NCBI RefSeq assembly: GCF_014596475.1
Contig: NZ_MECJ01000024.1
Span: forward strand, 124,001 to 188,000
Length of the DNA: 64,000 nt
Direction: 5' to 3'
Source of the DNA: Streptomyces sp. CBMA152
GTDB taxonomy: Bacteria > Actinomycetota > Actinomycetes > Streptomycetales > Streptomycetaceae
A program made the translations under genes and the position numbers. Position 1 is the first letter of the stretch. The number at the start of each line of letters is the position of its first letter. The notes under the pieces were generated by a model that worked only from the letters and a program-made list of their open reading frames with translations, made no database searches and was not told the origin of the DNA. This document shows, piece after piece, positions 50,489 through 58,963 of this stretch.

Positions 50489-53344
50489 TCAGTAGCTGGG
50501 CAGGCGGCGGGGGCCGAGGTCGGTGCGGGCGGGGGGCGGGGCGAGGCGGACGGTGGCGGCGAGGGCGGTGAGGCCGTGCTGGGCGACGACGACCGGTTCC
50601 AGGGTGACGGCGACGACCTCCGGATGGTCGTCGACCAGGCGCGACACCCGCAGCAGGAGCTCTTCCAGCGCCGCCGTGTCCACCGGGGCCGAGCCGCGCC
50701 AGCCGAACAGGAGCGGGGCGGTCCGGATCGACCGGATCAGCTCGGCGGCGTCGCGGTCGGTGGCCGGAACCAGACGGTGGCCGGTGTCGCCGAGCAGCTC
50801 GGAGGCGGCGCCTGCCAGGCCGAAGGAGAGCACGGCACCGACGGCCGGGTCGATGGCGGCGCGCACCACGGTGTCCACCCCGCGCGGCGCCATCGCCTGG
50901 ACGACCGGCTGCAGCTCCTCCGGCTTGCCGAGCGCGTGGGTCAACTCGGCGTACGCGCGCCGCAGTTGCTCCTCGTTCGCCAGGTCCAGGCGGACCCCGC
51001 CGAGGTCGGGGCGGTGGCGCAGATGCGGGGCGGTGGTCTTGAGCGCGACGGGGTAGCCGAGGCGGGCGGCGGCCTCGACGGCGGCGTCCGGGTCCGGGGC
51101 GGGGCGGGCGGGGCGCACCCGGATGCCGTACCGGCCGAGCAGCGCCTCGGCGGCGTCGCTGCCGAGCGTCACGCCCCGGGGGTCCGGGGCGTCGCCGAGC
51201 AGCCCCGCGATGTCCCGGGCGGCCCCGGCCTCGTCGATGTCGTCGCACTCCGCCACCTTCCCCTGCTCGGCGGCCTGCCGCCGCCACTGCCCGTACCGCA
51301 CGGCCTGTGCGAGCGCCCGTACGGCACGCTCGGCGGCGGGATAGGCGGGGATGCGCCCCTGCACCCCCTCCGGTGCCACGCCCCCGCTTCCTGGCTCCGG
51401 CCGCGCCGGCACCACCCTCCCCCGGTTCGCCGTCGCCGCCCGCGGTGCCGTGTCCGCCGCGCTCGCGAGCGCCTGGGCCAGGCCGCCCAGCTCCACGTGG
51501 ACCACTGCCACCGGCTTCGCCGGGGACGTGGCCGTGGCTTCCTTCAGGGCGGTGGCCAGGGCCTCGTCGGGGTGGCCGGGAGTGCCCACCCAGGGGATCG
51601 CCGTGACCACCACCGCGTCGCAGAACTCGTCCGCGAGCGCCTGCGCCAGCGCGTCCCGGAAGTCGGCGGGAGTGGCCGCCGTCGTCAGGTCGCGGGGCGG
51701 CAGGGGGCGCAGGCCCTCGGTGAGGCAGGCGTCGTACGTCAGCAGGCCGAGCGACTCGGAGTTGCCCAGGATCGCCACGCGCGGGCCCGCCGGCAGCGGC
51801 TGGTCCGCGAGGAGCACGCCCACGTCGACCAGTTCGGTCACCGTGTCCACCCGGATCACCCCGGCCTGGCGCAGCAGCGCCGAGACCGCCGCGTCCGGGA
51901 CGCGCGTCACCGGGACCGCGTGGCCCGGCGGGGTCGAGCCACTGTGGCGCGCGCCCTTCACCGCGACCACCGGCTTCACCGCCGCCGTCCGCCGCGCGAG
52001 CCGGGTGAACTTCCTCGGGTTGCCGATGGATTCGAGGTACAGCAGGACCACGTCCGTATCGGCGTCCTCGTACCAGTACTGGAGGATGTCGTTGCCCGAG
52101 ACGTCCGCCCGGTTGCCGGACGAGATGAACGTCGACAGGCCCGCCCCGCGCCGGTACAGACCCGAGAGCAGCGCGATGCCGATCGCTCCGGACTGGGTGA
52201 ACAGGCCGATCCGGCCACGGTCGGGCGGCTCCGGCGCCAGGGACGCGTTCAGCCGCACCCCAGGGGCTGTGTTGATCACGCCGAACGCGTTCGGCCCGAT
52301 CAGCCGCATCCCGTACGACCGCACCTGCCGCAGCAGTTCGCGCTGGCGCTCGCGGCCCGCCGCGCCGCTCTCGGCGTAACCGGCGGAGAGGACGACCAGC
52401 CCCTGCACCCCGTGCTCGCCGCACTCCGCGACCGCCTCCGGCACCCGCTCGGCCGGTACGGCGACGACCGCCAGGTCGACCGGCTCGGCGATCTCCGCGA
52501 GCGAGCGGACCGCGGGTACGCCGTCGACCGTGGGGCCACCACCGAACCACGAGCCGCCGTCGGCAGCGGAACTCCCGTCCCCGAACGCCCGGTTGACCGC
52601 GTACACCCGGCCCGTGAACCCCGCCCCCAGCACATTGCGCAGCACCGTGCGCCCCACCCCGCCCGGCGCGCGGCCGACGCCGATCACGGCGAGCGAGCCG
52701 GGCGCCAGCAGCCGCTGCACCGAGCGTGACTCGGCGCGCTGCTCACGCGCGCGCTGCACGGCCAGCGACTCGGCCGTCGGCTCCAGGTCGAGCGTCAGAT
52801 GGACCGAACCATCCTCGAAGGAACGCTTCTGCTGATAGCCCGCGTCGGTGAACACCTTGATCATCTTGTTGTTGGCGGGCAGCACCTCCGCCGCGAACCG
52901 CCGGATCCCCCGCTCGCGCGCGACCTCCGCGATGTGTTCGAGCAGCGCGGACGCCACCCCGCGCCCCTGATGGGCGTCCTGCACCAGGAAGGCCACCTCG
53001 GCCTCGTCGGCCGGGGCGGAGGCGGGGCGGCCCTGCGCGTTGATCCGGTCGAAGCGGACGGTCGCGATGAACTCGCCGCCGACCGTCGCCGCCAGGCCGA
53101 CCCGGTCCACATAGTCGTGATGGGTGAAGCGGTGCACGTCCTTGGCGGACAGCCGGGGGTAGGGCGCGAAGAAGCGGTAGTACTTGGACTCGTCCGACAC
53201 CTGCTCGTAGAAGGAGACGAGCCGCTCGGCGTCGGCGGTCGTGATGGGCCTGATCCGGGCCGTGCCCCCGTCGCGCAGCACGACGTCGGCCTCCCAGTGG
53301 GCCGGGTACGCGGGGTCCTGCGTCTTCTCCTGCGGAGCCTGCAT
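50489..53344 (-). CDS. GNAT acetyltransferase fused to acyl-CoA synthetase (NDP-forming)-like domains
   Basis: This 951-residue protein has a GNAT domain at the N-terminus (residues 20-190; VQDAHQGRGVASALLEHIAEVARERG is the acetyl-CoA loop). Acetate-CoA ligase (ADP-forming)-like domains follow: CoA-binding (LAPGSLAVIGVGRAPGGVGRTVL, about 215-340), two succinyl-CoA-synthetase-like domains (LFTQSGAIGIALLS; VAILGNSESLGLL), and an ATP-grasp domain (about 735-940). This domain order matches the S. lividans protein acetyltransferase SlPat, which controls acetoacetyl-CoA synthetase by lysine acetylation. A similar role is likely, with the synthetase part as a sensor. Confidence 0.88.
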   Translation of the reverse strand: MQAPQEKTQDPAYPAHWEADVVLRDGGTARIRPITTADAERLVSFYEQVSDESKYYRFFAPYPRLSAKDVHRFTHHDYVDRVGLAATVGGEFIATVRFDRINAQGRPASAPADEAEVAFLVQDAHQGRGVASALLEHIAEVARERGIRRFAAEVLPANNKMIKVFTDAGYQQKRSFEDGSVHLTLDLEPTAESLAVQRAREQRAESRSVQRLLAPGSLAVIGVGRAPGGVGRTVLRNVLGAGFTGRVYAVNRAFGDGSSAADGGSWFGGGPTVDGVPAVRSLAEIAEPVDLAVVAVPAERVPEAVAECGEHGVQGLVVLSAGYAESGAAGRERQRELLRQVRSYGMRLIGPNAFGVINTAPGVRLNASLAPEPPDRGRIGLFTQSGAIGIALLSGLYRRGAGLSTFISSGNRADVSGNDILQYWYEDADTDVVLLYLESIGNPRKFTRLARRTAAVKPVVAVKGARHSGSTPPGHAVPVTRVPDAAVSALLRQAGVIRVDTVTELVDVGVLLADQPLPAGPRVAILGNSESLGLLTYDACLTEGLRPLPPRDLTTAATPADFRDALAQALADEFCDAVVVTAIPWVGTPGHPDEALATALKEATATSPAKPVAVVHVELGGLAQALASAADTAPRAATANRGRVVPARPEPGSGGVAPEGVQGRIPAYPAAERAVRALAQAVRYGQWRRQAAEQGKVAECDDIDEAGAARDIAGLLGDAPDPRGVTLGSDAAEALLGRYGIRVRPARPAPDPDAAVEAAARLGYPVALKTTAPHLRHRPDLGGVRLDLANEEQLRRAYAELTHALGKPEELQPVVQAMAPRGVDTVVRAAIDPAVGAVLSFGLAGAASELLGDTGHRLVPATDRDAAELIRSIRTAPLLFGWRGSAPVDTAALEELLLRVSRLVDDHPEVVAVTLEPVVVAQHGLTALAATVRLAPPPARTDLGPRRLPSY

Positions 53345-53503
53345 ACGGGCAGCCTACGGGTCGCGGCGCCGGTTGGGGCGGGCCAAGGTAGGGAGCCGGA
53401 GCAGGGCGCCCGGACAGGGACAGGACAGGGAGAGGAGCACAGGGCCGAACGGCCTCCGGGCCGGGGTCCGAGGTCGGTATGAGCACTCCGCAGGACATGA
53501 GAG

Positions 53504-53519
53504 AATGGTCTAGACAACC
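53504..53519 (+). promoter_or_regulatory. DasR-type operator (dre) upstream of ptsH
   Basis: AATGGTCTAGACAACC matches the DasR consensus ACTGGTCTAGACCACT at 13 of 16 positions and is 25 bases before the ptsH start. DasR, the GlcNAc-responsive repressor, is known to control pts genes in S. coelicolor. Confidence 0.72.
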
Positions 53520-53544
53520 GTCAGAGATTTCGAAGGGCATCACC

Positions 53545-53826
53545 ATGGCTGAGCGCCGCGTCAATGTCGGCTGGGCCGAGGGCCTGCACGCCCGCCCCGC
53601 TTCCATCTTCGTCCGCGCCGCCACGGCCTCCGGCGTCCCCGTGACGATCGCCAAGGCCGACGGCAACCCGGTCAACGCCGCCTCCATGCTCGCGGTGCTC
53701 GGCCTGGGCGCGCAGGGCGGCGAGGAGATCGTGCTGGCTTCCGAGGCGGAGGGCTCCGACGCGGCCCTGGACCGTCTGGCGAAGCTCGTCGCCGAGGGCC
53801 TTGAGGAGCTCCCGGAGACCGTCTGA
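53545..53826 (+). CDS. ptsH: Phosphocarrier protein HPr
   Basis: This 93-residue HPr of the sugar phosphotransferase system takes phosphate from enzyme I on His15 (GLHARPASIF) and passes it to enzyme II components. The regulatory-serine region is NAASMLAVLGLGAQGG (Ser47 by my count), so the serine site is present. The ATG at 53545 follows GAAGGG; a longer frame upstream lacks homology. In Streptomyces the system imports N-acetylglucosamine and fructose. The DasR-type site immediately upstream fits that. A 40-base palindromic terminator follows. Confidence 0.95.
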   Translation: MAERRVNVGWAEGLHARPASIFVRAATASGVPVTIAKADGNPVNAASMLAVLGLGAQGGEEIVLASEAEGSDAALDRLAKLVAEGLEELPETV

Positions 53827-53855
53827 CCCCGGTCGGCCGAGCCCCACGCTTCACG

Positions 53856-53903
53856 AAGCGAGCCGTGGATCCCGAATTCGGGATCCACGGCTCGCTTTCT
53901 TTT
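53856..53903. terminator. Strong terminator after ptsH
   Basis: A perfect palindrome with 21-base arms (left arm starts AAGCGAGCCGTGG, no loop) runs 53856-53897 and is followed by a T-rich tract (TCTTTT). It lies between convergent ptsH and gntR-type genes. Confidence 0.92.
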
Positions 53904-53987
53904 ACGCGACTCCACGTACGCGACTGCTGATTTCGGGCAGCAGAAACCGGCCCCTCGAATTACTTCCCTTTGTATACGGCGGCTTTG

Positions 53988-54665
53988 TTAAGCACGGACG
54001 CTCGCGGTGTGTACGGCATGTTGCGAACTCCTCACGTCCGCCGGGCGGCGCAGCCGATAGGCGGAAAAGGCACGCTCGGCGTGGAGGGTCGCCAGCGATC
54101 TGGTCCGCTCTGCGTCGCCGCGCGCCACCGCGTCCACGATCGCCCCGTGCTCCGCCCAGGACTCACCGGGCAGCGCGGGGTGCTCCACCACGTACATCCA
54201 GGCGATCTTGTGCCGCAGCTGGGTGAGCAGCGCGATCAGGCCGGGGCTGCCGGACGCCTGGGCGAGCGTCTCGTGGAACCAGACGCCCAGCGAGCGCAGG
54301 TCCTCGCCCTGGGCCCGCCGGATGCGCTCCTGACCCAGCCTGACCAGGCCGCGCAGCACCTTGAGATGGGCCTCGGTGTGCCGCGTCGCCGCGCGCGCGG
54401 CGGCCAGCGGCTCCAGGAGTACGCGCATTTCGAGCAGGTCGGCCGCCTCCTGCTCGGTGGGCTCGGCGACACAGGCCCCGGCGTGCCGGCGGGTGGTCAC
54501 GAAGCCCTCGGACTCCAGGGTGCGCAGCGCCTCGCGGACCGGGACGCGCGAGACTCCGTAACGCCGGGCGAGCACTTCCTCGGTGAGCCGGCTGCCGCGC
54601 TCGAAGAGTCCCGCGACGATGTCGTCACGGATTGCCGTGCATACCGATTGCGCCGGAATGCGCAT
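53988..54665 (-). CDS. GntR-family regulator (FadR/FCD type)
   Basis: This 225-residue regulator has an N-terminal winged helix (VCTAIRDDIVAGLFERGSRLTEEVLARRYGVSRVPVREALRTLESEGFV, residues 8-60) and a helical FCD ligand-binding domain (about 75-210; DLLEMRVLLEPLAAARAA, FHETLAQASGSPGLIALL, EHGAIVDAVARGD) whose Asp/His residues usually bind a metal and a carboxylate ligand. It is not of the HutC class, so it is not DasR. The ligand is unknown. It lies alone between ptsH and the M23 peptidase gene, reading toward ptsH. Confidence 0.88.
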   Translation of the reverse strand: MRIPAQSVCTAIRDDIVAGLFERGSRLTEEVLARRYGVSRVPVREALRTLESEGFVTTRRHAGACVAEPTEQEAADLLEMRVLLEPLAAARAATRHTEAHLKVLRGLVRLGQERIRRAQGEDLRSLGVWFHETLAQASGSPGLIALLTQLRHKIAWMYVVEHPALPGESWAEHGAIVDAVARGDAERTRSLATLHAERAFSAYRLRRPADVRSSQHAVHTASVRA

Positions 54666-54789
54666 GACCGAACCTCCGCCTTAATCCCCGCGAAACGCGG
54701 TCGATCGACGCCTGTTCGGCGACTCTATTCCAGCGGCTGTTAATTCCCCGTGACATGGCCTATTCCAGCGATATCTTTTGGCCAACGCA

Positions 54790-54823
54790 CGAAGCCCCCG
54801 GCACACAGGTGCCGGGGGCTTCG
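54790..54823 (-). terminator. Terminator after the M23 peptidase gene
   Basis: A perfect 15-base stem (left arm CGAAGCCCCCGGCAC) with a 4-base loop lies 23 bases beyond the M23 stop codon. Confidence 0.85.
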
Positions 54824-54846
54824 CGGAAGGAAGGTGCGTCGGTCCG

Positions 54847-55617
54847 TCAGACGTTGACGCCGTGCGCGCGCAGATACGCGACCGGGTCGATGTCGGAGCC
54901 GTACGTGGGGGCCGTGCGGGCCTCGAAGTGGAGGTGCGGGCCGGTGGTGTTGCCGGTGTTGCCGGAGAGGGCTATCTGCTGGCCCGGCTCGACGGACTGG
55001 CCGACGGAGACCTCGATGGACAGCAGATGACCGTACTGGGTGTACGTGCCGTCGTTCATCTTGATCACGATGTTGTTGCCGTACGCCCCGCCCCAGCCCG
55101 CCTCGACCACGGTGCCGAGCCCGACGGCGTGCACCGGGGTGCCGCTGTCCGCGTGGAAGTCGATGCCGGTGTGACTGCCGGAGGACCACAGCGAGCCGCC
55201 GGTCTTGTAGCCGGTGGAGACGTACGAGTTCGCTATCGGCGCGACGAAGGTGTTGAGGCGCTTGCGCTCGGCCTCGCGGGCGGCCCGCTCCTTGGCGGCG
55301 CGCTCCTCCTTGGCCCGGGCCTCGGCCTTGCGCTGGGCCTCGGCGGCGGCGCGGGCCTTGTCGGCGGCGTGCCGCTGGGCCTCGGCCTGGGCGCCGATGC
55401 GGTCGGCGAGCGTGTCGCCGATGACGATGGCCTGGGTGATGCCGGTGTCCTCGACGGAGGCCGAGGTGGACGCGGCGTTCTCGGCGGCGAGGGCCGGCGA
55501 GGCGAGGGTGCCCACGACTCCGGCGGTGGCCAGGGTGGCGATGCCGGCTATGTTCGCGCTCTTGCGCGACATGGCGCTCGGACGACGGTGTTTCCCGGTG
55601 GCACGGGTGAACGCCAT
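54847..55617 (-). CDS. Secreted M23-family peptidoglycan endopeptidase
   Basis: This 256-residue exported protein has a basic N-region and hydrophobic signal (SANIAGIATLATAGVVGTLASPALAAENA). A long Ala/Glu/Arg/Lys helix follows, probably a coiled coil (about residues 78-120: ADKARAAAEAQRKAEARAKEERAAKERAAREAERKR). The LytM/M23 domain has HTGIDFHADSGTPVHAV and GPHLHFEAR zinc motifs. The domain should cleave peptide cross-links in cell-wall peptidoglycan. A cyclic di-AMP riboswitch in the leader ties expression to that second messenger, as for other Streptomyces wall-lytic enzymes such as rpfA. An alternative ATG lies at 55572. Confidence 0.93.
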   Translation of the reverse strand: MAFTRATGKHRRPSAMSRKSANIAGIATLATAGVVGTLASPALAAENAASTSASVEDTGITQAIVIGDTLADRIGAQAEAQRHAADKARAAAEAQRKAEARAKEERAAKERAAREAERKRLNTFVAPIANSYVSTGYKTGGSLWSSGSHTGIDFHADSGTPVHAVGLGTVVEAGWGGAYGNNIVIKMNDGTYTQYGHLLSIEVSVGQSVEPGQQIALSGNTGNTTGPHLHFEARTAPTYGSDIDPVAYLRAHGVNV

Positions 55618-55640
55618 GGAGAGGCGGTGTCCTTTCCTTC

Positions 55641-55788
55641 CATCTCGCCTACCGGGTTAGCTGACGGGTTCGGAGCTGGAAGGTCTCCTACGGGCCCCTC
55701 CGCGGGCGGAGGCGTCCGATTCACCCCAGGGACTGAGTGGGTCCCCGGCTCCCCTGGCTCGCGCCAGTTGGGGACTCGGCGATCGCTG
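55641..55788 (-). promoter_or_regulatory. Cyclic di-AMP (ydaO/yuaA) riboswitch of the M23 peptidase gene
   Basis: On the minus strand the leader has the ydaO landmarks in order: an opening GATCGCCGAG stem, a GGGGAGCCGGGGACCC segment, CTGGGGTGAATCGG, a variable hairpin (CCTCCGCCCGCGGAGG), then CCGTCAGCTAACCCGGTAGG closing on GCGAGAT. High cyclic di-AMP usually lowers expression. A plausible promoter (TTGGCG, 18 bases, TAGCGT) lies just upstream, near 55820-55850. Confidence 0.92.
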
Positions 55789-55934
55789 TCCGGTGCCGCG
55801 GCTGCGACGGGTGGTGACGGACAGCCCGACCGACGCTAGACGGCTGATCTTTCAATCGCCAAACAGACGCCTGTTTTTGTAGCGCACGCCACATGACAGA
55901 CAGGCAACCTCCCCACTAAATGGGACATATAGGA

Positions 55935-55966
55935 GGACCCCGGTGGCAGATGTGCCACCGGGGTCC
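55935..55966. terminator. Terminator after the M16 peptidase pair
   Basis: A perfect 14-base stem (left arm GGACCCCGGTGGCA) with a GATG loop lies 40 bases beyond the stop of the second M16 gene on the minus strand. Its location before the M23 promoter suggests it insulates the two units. Confidence 0.85.
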
Positions 55967-56005
55967 TTCCCGTACGCCACGCCACGCGCGCGACGCTGTT
56001 CCCAA

Positions 56006-57394
56006 TCAGCCCGCCACGACGGTGACTTCACCGATTCCGAGGGCCTTGACCGGCTCCGCGATCTGCGCCGCGTCACCGACGAGGACGGTCACCAGACGGT
56101 CCACCGGGAAGGCGCTGACGACGGCCGCCGTCGCCTCCACGGTGCCCGTCTCGGCGAGGCGCGCGTACAACTGCGCCTGGAAGTCGTCCGGGAGGTGCTG
56201 CTCGACCTGGTCGGCCAGCGTCCCGGCGACGGCCGCCGCCGTCTCGTACTTCAGTGGGGCGACGCCCACCAGGTTCTGCACGGCCGTCTCGCGCTCGGGG
56301 TCGGTCAGACCCTCGGCGGCGAGCTTGCGCAACACCGTCCACAGGTCGTCCAGGGCCGGGCCGGTGTTCGGGGTGTCGACCGAGCCGCTGATGGCGAGCA
56401 TGGCCGCACCGGTGCCCTCGGCGCCGGAGCGCAGCACCTGACCGTACGCACGTACTCCGTACGTGTAGCCCTTCTCCTCGCGCAGGACGCGGTCCAGCCG
56501 GGAGGTGAGCGTGCCGCCCAGGCAGTACGTCCCGAGGACCTGGGCGGGCCAGACGCGGTCGTGGCGGTCCGGGCCGATCCGGCCGATGAGCAGCTGCGTC
56601 TGGACGGCGCCGGGCCGGTCGACGATGACCACACGGCCGGTGTCGTCGGCGGTGATCGGCGGCATCGGGCGCTCCTCGGCCGCGGTACCGGTCCAGGCGC
56701 CCAGGGTGTCCGCGAGGACCGCGTCCAGGTCGGTGGCGCCGAAGTCGCCGACGACGACCGCGGTGGCCGCCGCCGGGCGCACATACGCCTCGTAGAAGGC
56801 CCGCACGGCCGACGCGTCGATCCGCGTGACGGTCTCCTCGGTGCCCTGGCGCGGGCGCGACATGCGCGCGGACGCCGGGAAGAGCTCCTTGGAGAGCTGC
56901 TGGGCGGCGCGGCGGGCCGGGTTGGCCAGCTCGTGCGGGATCTCGTCGAGGCGGTTGCGGACCAGGCGGTCGACCTCCGCGTCGGCGAACGCGGGCGCGC
57001 GCAGCGCCTCCGCGAGCAGAGCGAGCGCCTTGGGGAGCCGGGAGACCGGCACCTCCAGGGAGACTCGCACGCCCGGGTGGTCCGCGTGCGCGTCCAGGGT
57101 GGCGCCGCAGCGCTCCAGGTCGGCGGCGAACTCCTCGGCGGAGCGCTTGTCGGTGCCCTCGGAGAACGCGCGCGCCATGATCGTGGCGACGCCGTCCAGA
57201 CCGGCCGGCTCGGCGTCCAGCGGGGCGGCGAGGAAGATCTCGACGGCCACGACCTGCTGGCCCGGGCGGTCGCAGCGCAGCACGGTCAGCCCGTTGGACA
57301 GGGTGGAACGGCCCGGGGCGGGGAACGCCCAGGGGCGCGCGGTGCCCGCCGCCGGCTGCGGGTGGAACTCCATGGTCACGCCGGTCTCGCTCAC
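56006..57394 (-). CDS. M16-family peptidase homologue lacking the zinc motif
   Basis: This 462-residue M16 (insulinase/processing-peptidase) family protein has two M16 halves: PGRSTLSNGLTVLRCDRPGQQVVAVEIFLAAP at the start and RAFYEAYVRPAAATAVVVGDF in the middle. The HxxEH zinc motif is replaced by the segment IMARAFSEGT, so it should be inactive. A conserved GGTLTSRLDRVLREEKGYTYGVRAY segment remains, as in partner subunits. It probably pairs with the active peptidase encoded upstream, like the alpha/beta mitochondrial processing peptidase. The GTG at 57394 overlaps the upstream stop (GTGA), with AAGGGAG before it. Confidence 0.87.
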   Translation of the reverse strand: MSETGVTMEFHPQPAAGTARPWAFPAPGRSTLSNGLTVLRCDRPGQQVVAVEIFLAAPLDAEPAGLDGVATIMARAFSEGTDKRSAEEFAADLERCGATLDAHADHPGVRVSLEVPVSRLPKALALLAEALRAPAFADAEVDRLVRNRLDEIPHELANPARRAAQQLSKELFPASARMSRPRQGTEETVTRIDASAVRAFYEAYVRPAAATAVVVGDFGATDLDAVLADTLGAWTGTAAEERPMPPITADDTGRVVIVDRPGAVQTQLLIGRIGPDRHDRVWPAQVLGTYCLGGTLTSRLDRVLREEKGYTYGVRAYGQVLRSGAEGTGAAMLAISGSVDTPNTGPALDDLWTVLRKLAAEGLTDPERETAVQNLVGVAPLKYETAAAVAGTLADQVEQHLPDDFQAQLYARLAETGTVEATAAVVSAFPVDRLVTVLVGDAAQIAEPVKALGIGEVTVVAG

Positions 57395-58749
57395 TGCTCT
57401 GCTCCCTTGGCGTCGGCGTCGGCCGCCTCGTCCTCGTCTGCTTCGGCGGTGGTCGGCTCGTAGACCAGCACCGCCCTGTTGTCCGGGCGCAGGGTGGCCC
57501 GGGCGACGTCCCGCACCTCGTCGGCGGTGATGTCGAGCACCCGGTCGACGGCGGTCAGGGCGAGCTGGGGGTCGCCGAACAGCACCGCGTACCGGCAGAG
57601 TTCGTCGGCGCGGCCCGCGACCGTGCCGAGCCGGTCCAGCCACTCGCGCTCCAGCTGGGCCTGGGCGCGCTCCATCTCCTCGGCCGTGGGGCCCTCTTCG
57701 GCGAACCGGGCCAGCTCCTCGTCGACGGCCGACTCGATGTCCGGGACCTCGACGCCGCCGGACGTCTTCACGTCCAGCCAGCCGAGCGAGGGCGCACCGG
57801 CGAGCCGCAGCAGGCCGAAGCCCGCGGCGACGGCGCTCTGATCGCGGCGCACCAAGCGGTTGTGGAGCCGGGACGACTCGCCGCCGCCGAGCACGGTGAG
57901 CGCCAGGTCCGCCGCGTCGCACTCGCGCGTGCCGTCGTGCGGCAGCCGGTAGGCGGCCATCAGCGCGCGCGCCGGCACGTCCTCGTGGACGACCTCGCGC
58001 AGCTGCTCGCCGATGACGTCGGGCAGCGCGCCGTCGCGCGGCGGCTGCTTGCCGTCGTGCAGCGGGATGGAACCGAAGTACTTCTCGATCCAGGCGAGCG
58101 TCTGCTCCGGGTCGATGTCGCCGACGACCGCGAGGACCGCGTTGTTCGGCGCGTAGTACGTACGGAAGAAGTTCCGCGCGTCCTCAAGGGTCGCCGCGTC
58201 CAGGTCGGCCATCGAGCCGATCGGCGTGTGGTGGTAGGGGTGGCCCTCGGGGTAGGCGAGCGCGGTCAGCTTCTCGAACGCCGTGCCGTACGGCACGTTG
58301 TCGTAGCGCTGGCGGCGCTCGTTCTTGACGACGTCGCGCTGGTTCTCCATGGACTCCTCGTCCAGGGCGGCCAGCAGCGAGCCCATCCGGTCGGCCTCCA
58401 GCCACAGCGCCAGCTCCAGCTGGTGGGTGGGCATGGTCTCGAAGTAGTTGGTGCGCTCGAAGCTGGTGGTGCCGTTGAGCGAACCACCGGCGCCCTGCAC
58501 CAGCTCGAAGTGACCGTTTCCGTGGACCTGGTGGGAGCCCTGGAACATCAGGTGCTCGAAGAGGTGAGCAAGGCCCGTACGGCCCTTGACCTCGTGGCGG
58601 GAACCCACGTCGTACCAGAGGCAGACCGCGGCGACCGGGGTCAGGTGGTCCTCGGAGAGCACCACGCGCAGGCCGTTGGCCAGCCGGTGCTCGGTCGCTG
58701 TCAGGCCGCCGGAGCCGGCCTGGGCGGTGGCCGTGTGACCCATGGGCAT
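57391..58749 (-). CDS. M16-family zinc metallopeptidase (active subunit)
   Basis: This 452-residue peptidase has the inverted zinc motif HLFEHLMFQG preceded by GRTGLA, and the downstream metal-binding glutamate in the ENQRDVVKNERRQRYDN segment. It also has the substrate-handling NAVLAVVGDIDPEQ and GGGESSRLHNRLV segments. No signal peptide is seen. It probably degrades or processes peptides with its inactive partner encoded downstream. I chose the ATG at 58749, with AAGGGA 7 bases upstream, over an ATG two codons later. It diverges from the topoisomerase gene. Confidence 0.92.
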   Translation of the reverse strand: MPMGHTATAQAGSGGLTATEHRLANGLRVVLSEDHLTPVAAVCLWYDVGSRHEVKGRTGLAHLFEHLMFQGSHQVHGNGHFELVQGAGGSLNGTTSFERTNYFETMPTHQLELALWLEADRMGSLLAALDEESMENQRDVVKNERRQRYDNVPYGTAFEKLTALAYPEGHPYHHTPIGSMADLDAATLEDARNFFRTYYAPNNAVLAVVGDIDPEQTLAWIEKYFGSIPLHDGKQPPRDGALPDVIGEQLREVVHEDVPARALMAAYRLPHDGTRECDAADLALTVLGGGESSRLHNRLVRRDQSAVAAGFGLLRLAGAPSLGWLDVKTSGGVEVPDIESAVDEELARFAEEGPTAEEMERAQAQLEREWLDRLGTVAGRADELCRYAVLFGDPQLALTAVDRVLDITADEVRDVARATLRPDNRAVLVYEPTTAEADEDEAADADAKGAEQ

Positions 58750-58869
58750 GTACGTCCCTTCGATCGCGGTGAAGAAGTCAGGAAGAAGTCCTGCCACTGT
58801 ATGCAAGCGCACCGACACCTGGCGAAGTTCCCGGGTCTCGGTCCGCGTTGTTCCGGGTCGCGGTCGGCG

Positions 58870-58892
58870 TTGTCAGTGGGACGGTCCACAAT
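58870..58892 (+). promoter_or_regulatory. PafBC-type (RecA-NDp-like) promoter of the topoisomerase gene
   Basis: TTGTCAGTG, eight bases, CACAAT matches the LexA-independent DNA-damage promoter of mycobacteria (TTGTCRGTG-N8-TAnnaT) except for the first -10 base. It lies about 70 bases before the ATG of a type IIA topoisomerase gene, a sensible damage-responsive target. Confidence 0.58.
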
Positions 58893-58963
58893 GGTCGGCG
58901 TCAGGAGCAGACCTTGTTGGTGGTCGCTGAGAAGAACTCGTTGGTGAAGGAGCCGCAGCCGCG

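Noticed and set aside
53988-54665. Possibility that the GntR regulator next to ptsH is DasR
   Set aside because: Its effector domain is FCD (FadR type), while DasR has a UTRA domain (HutC type).
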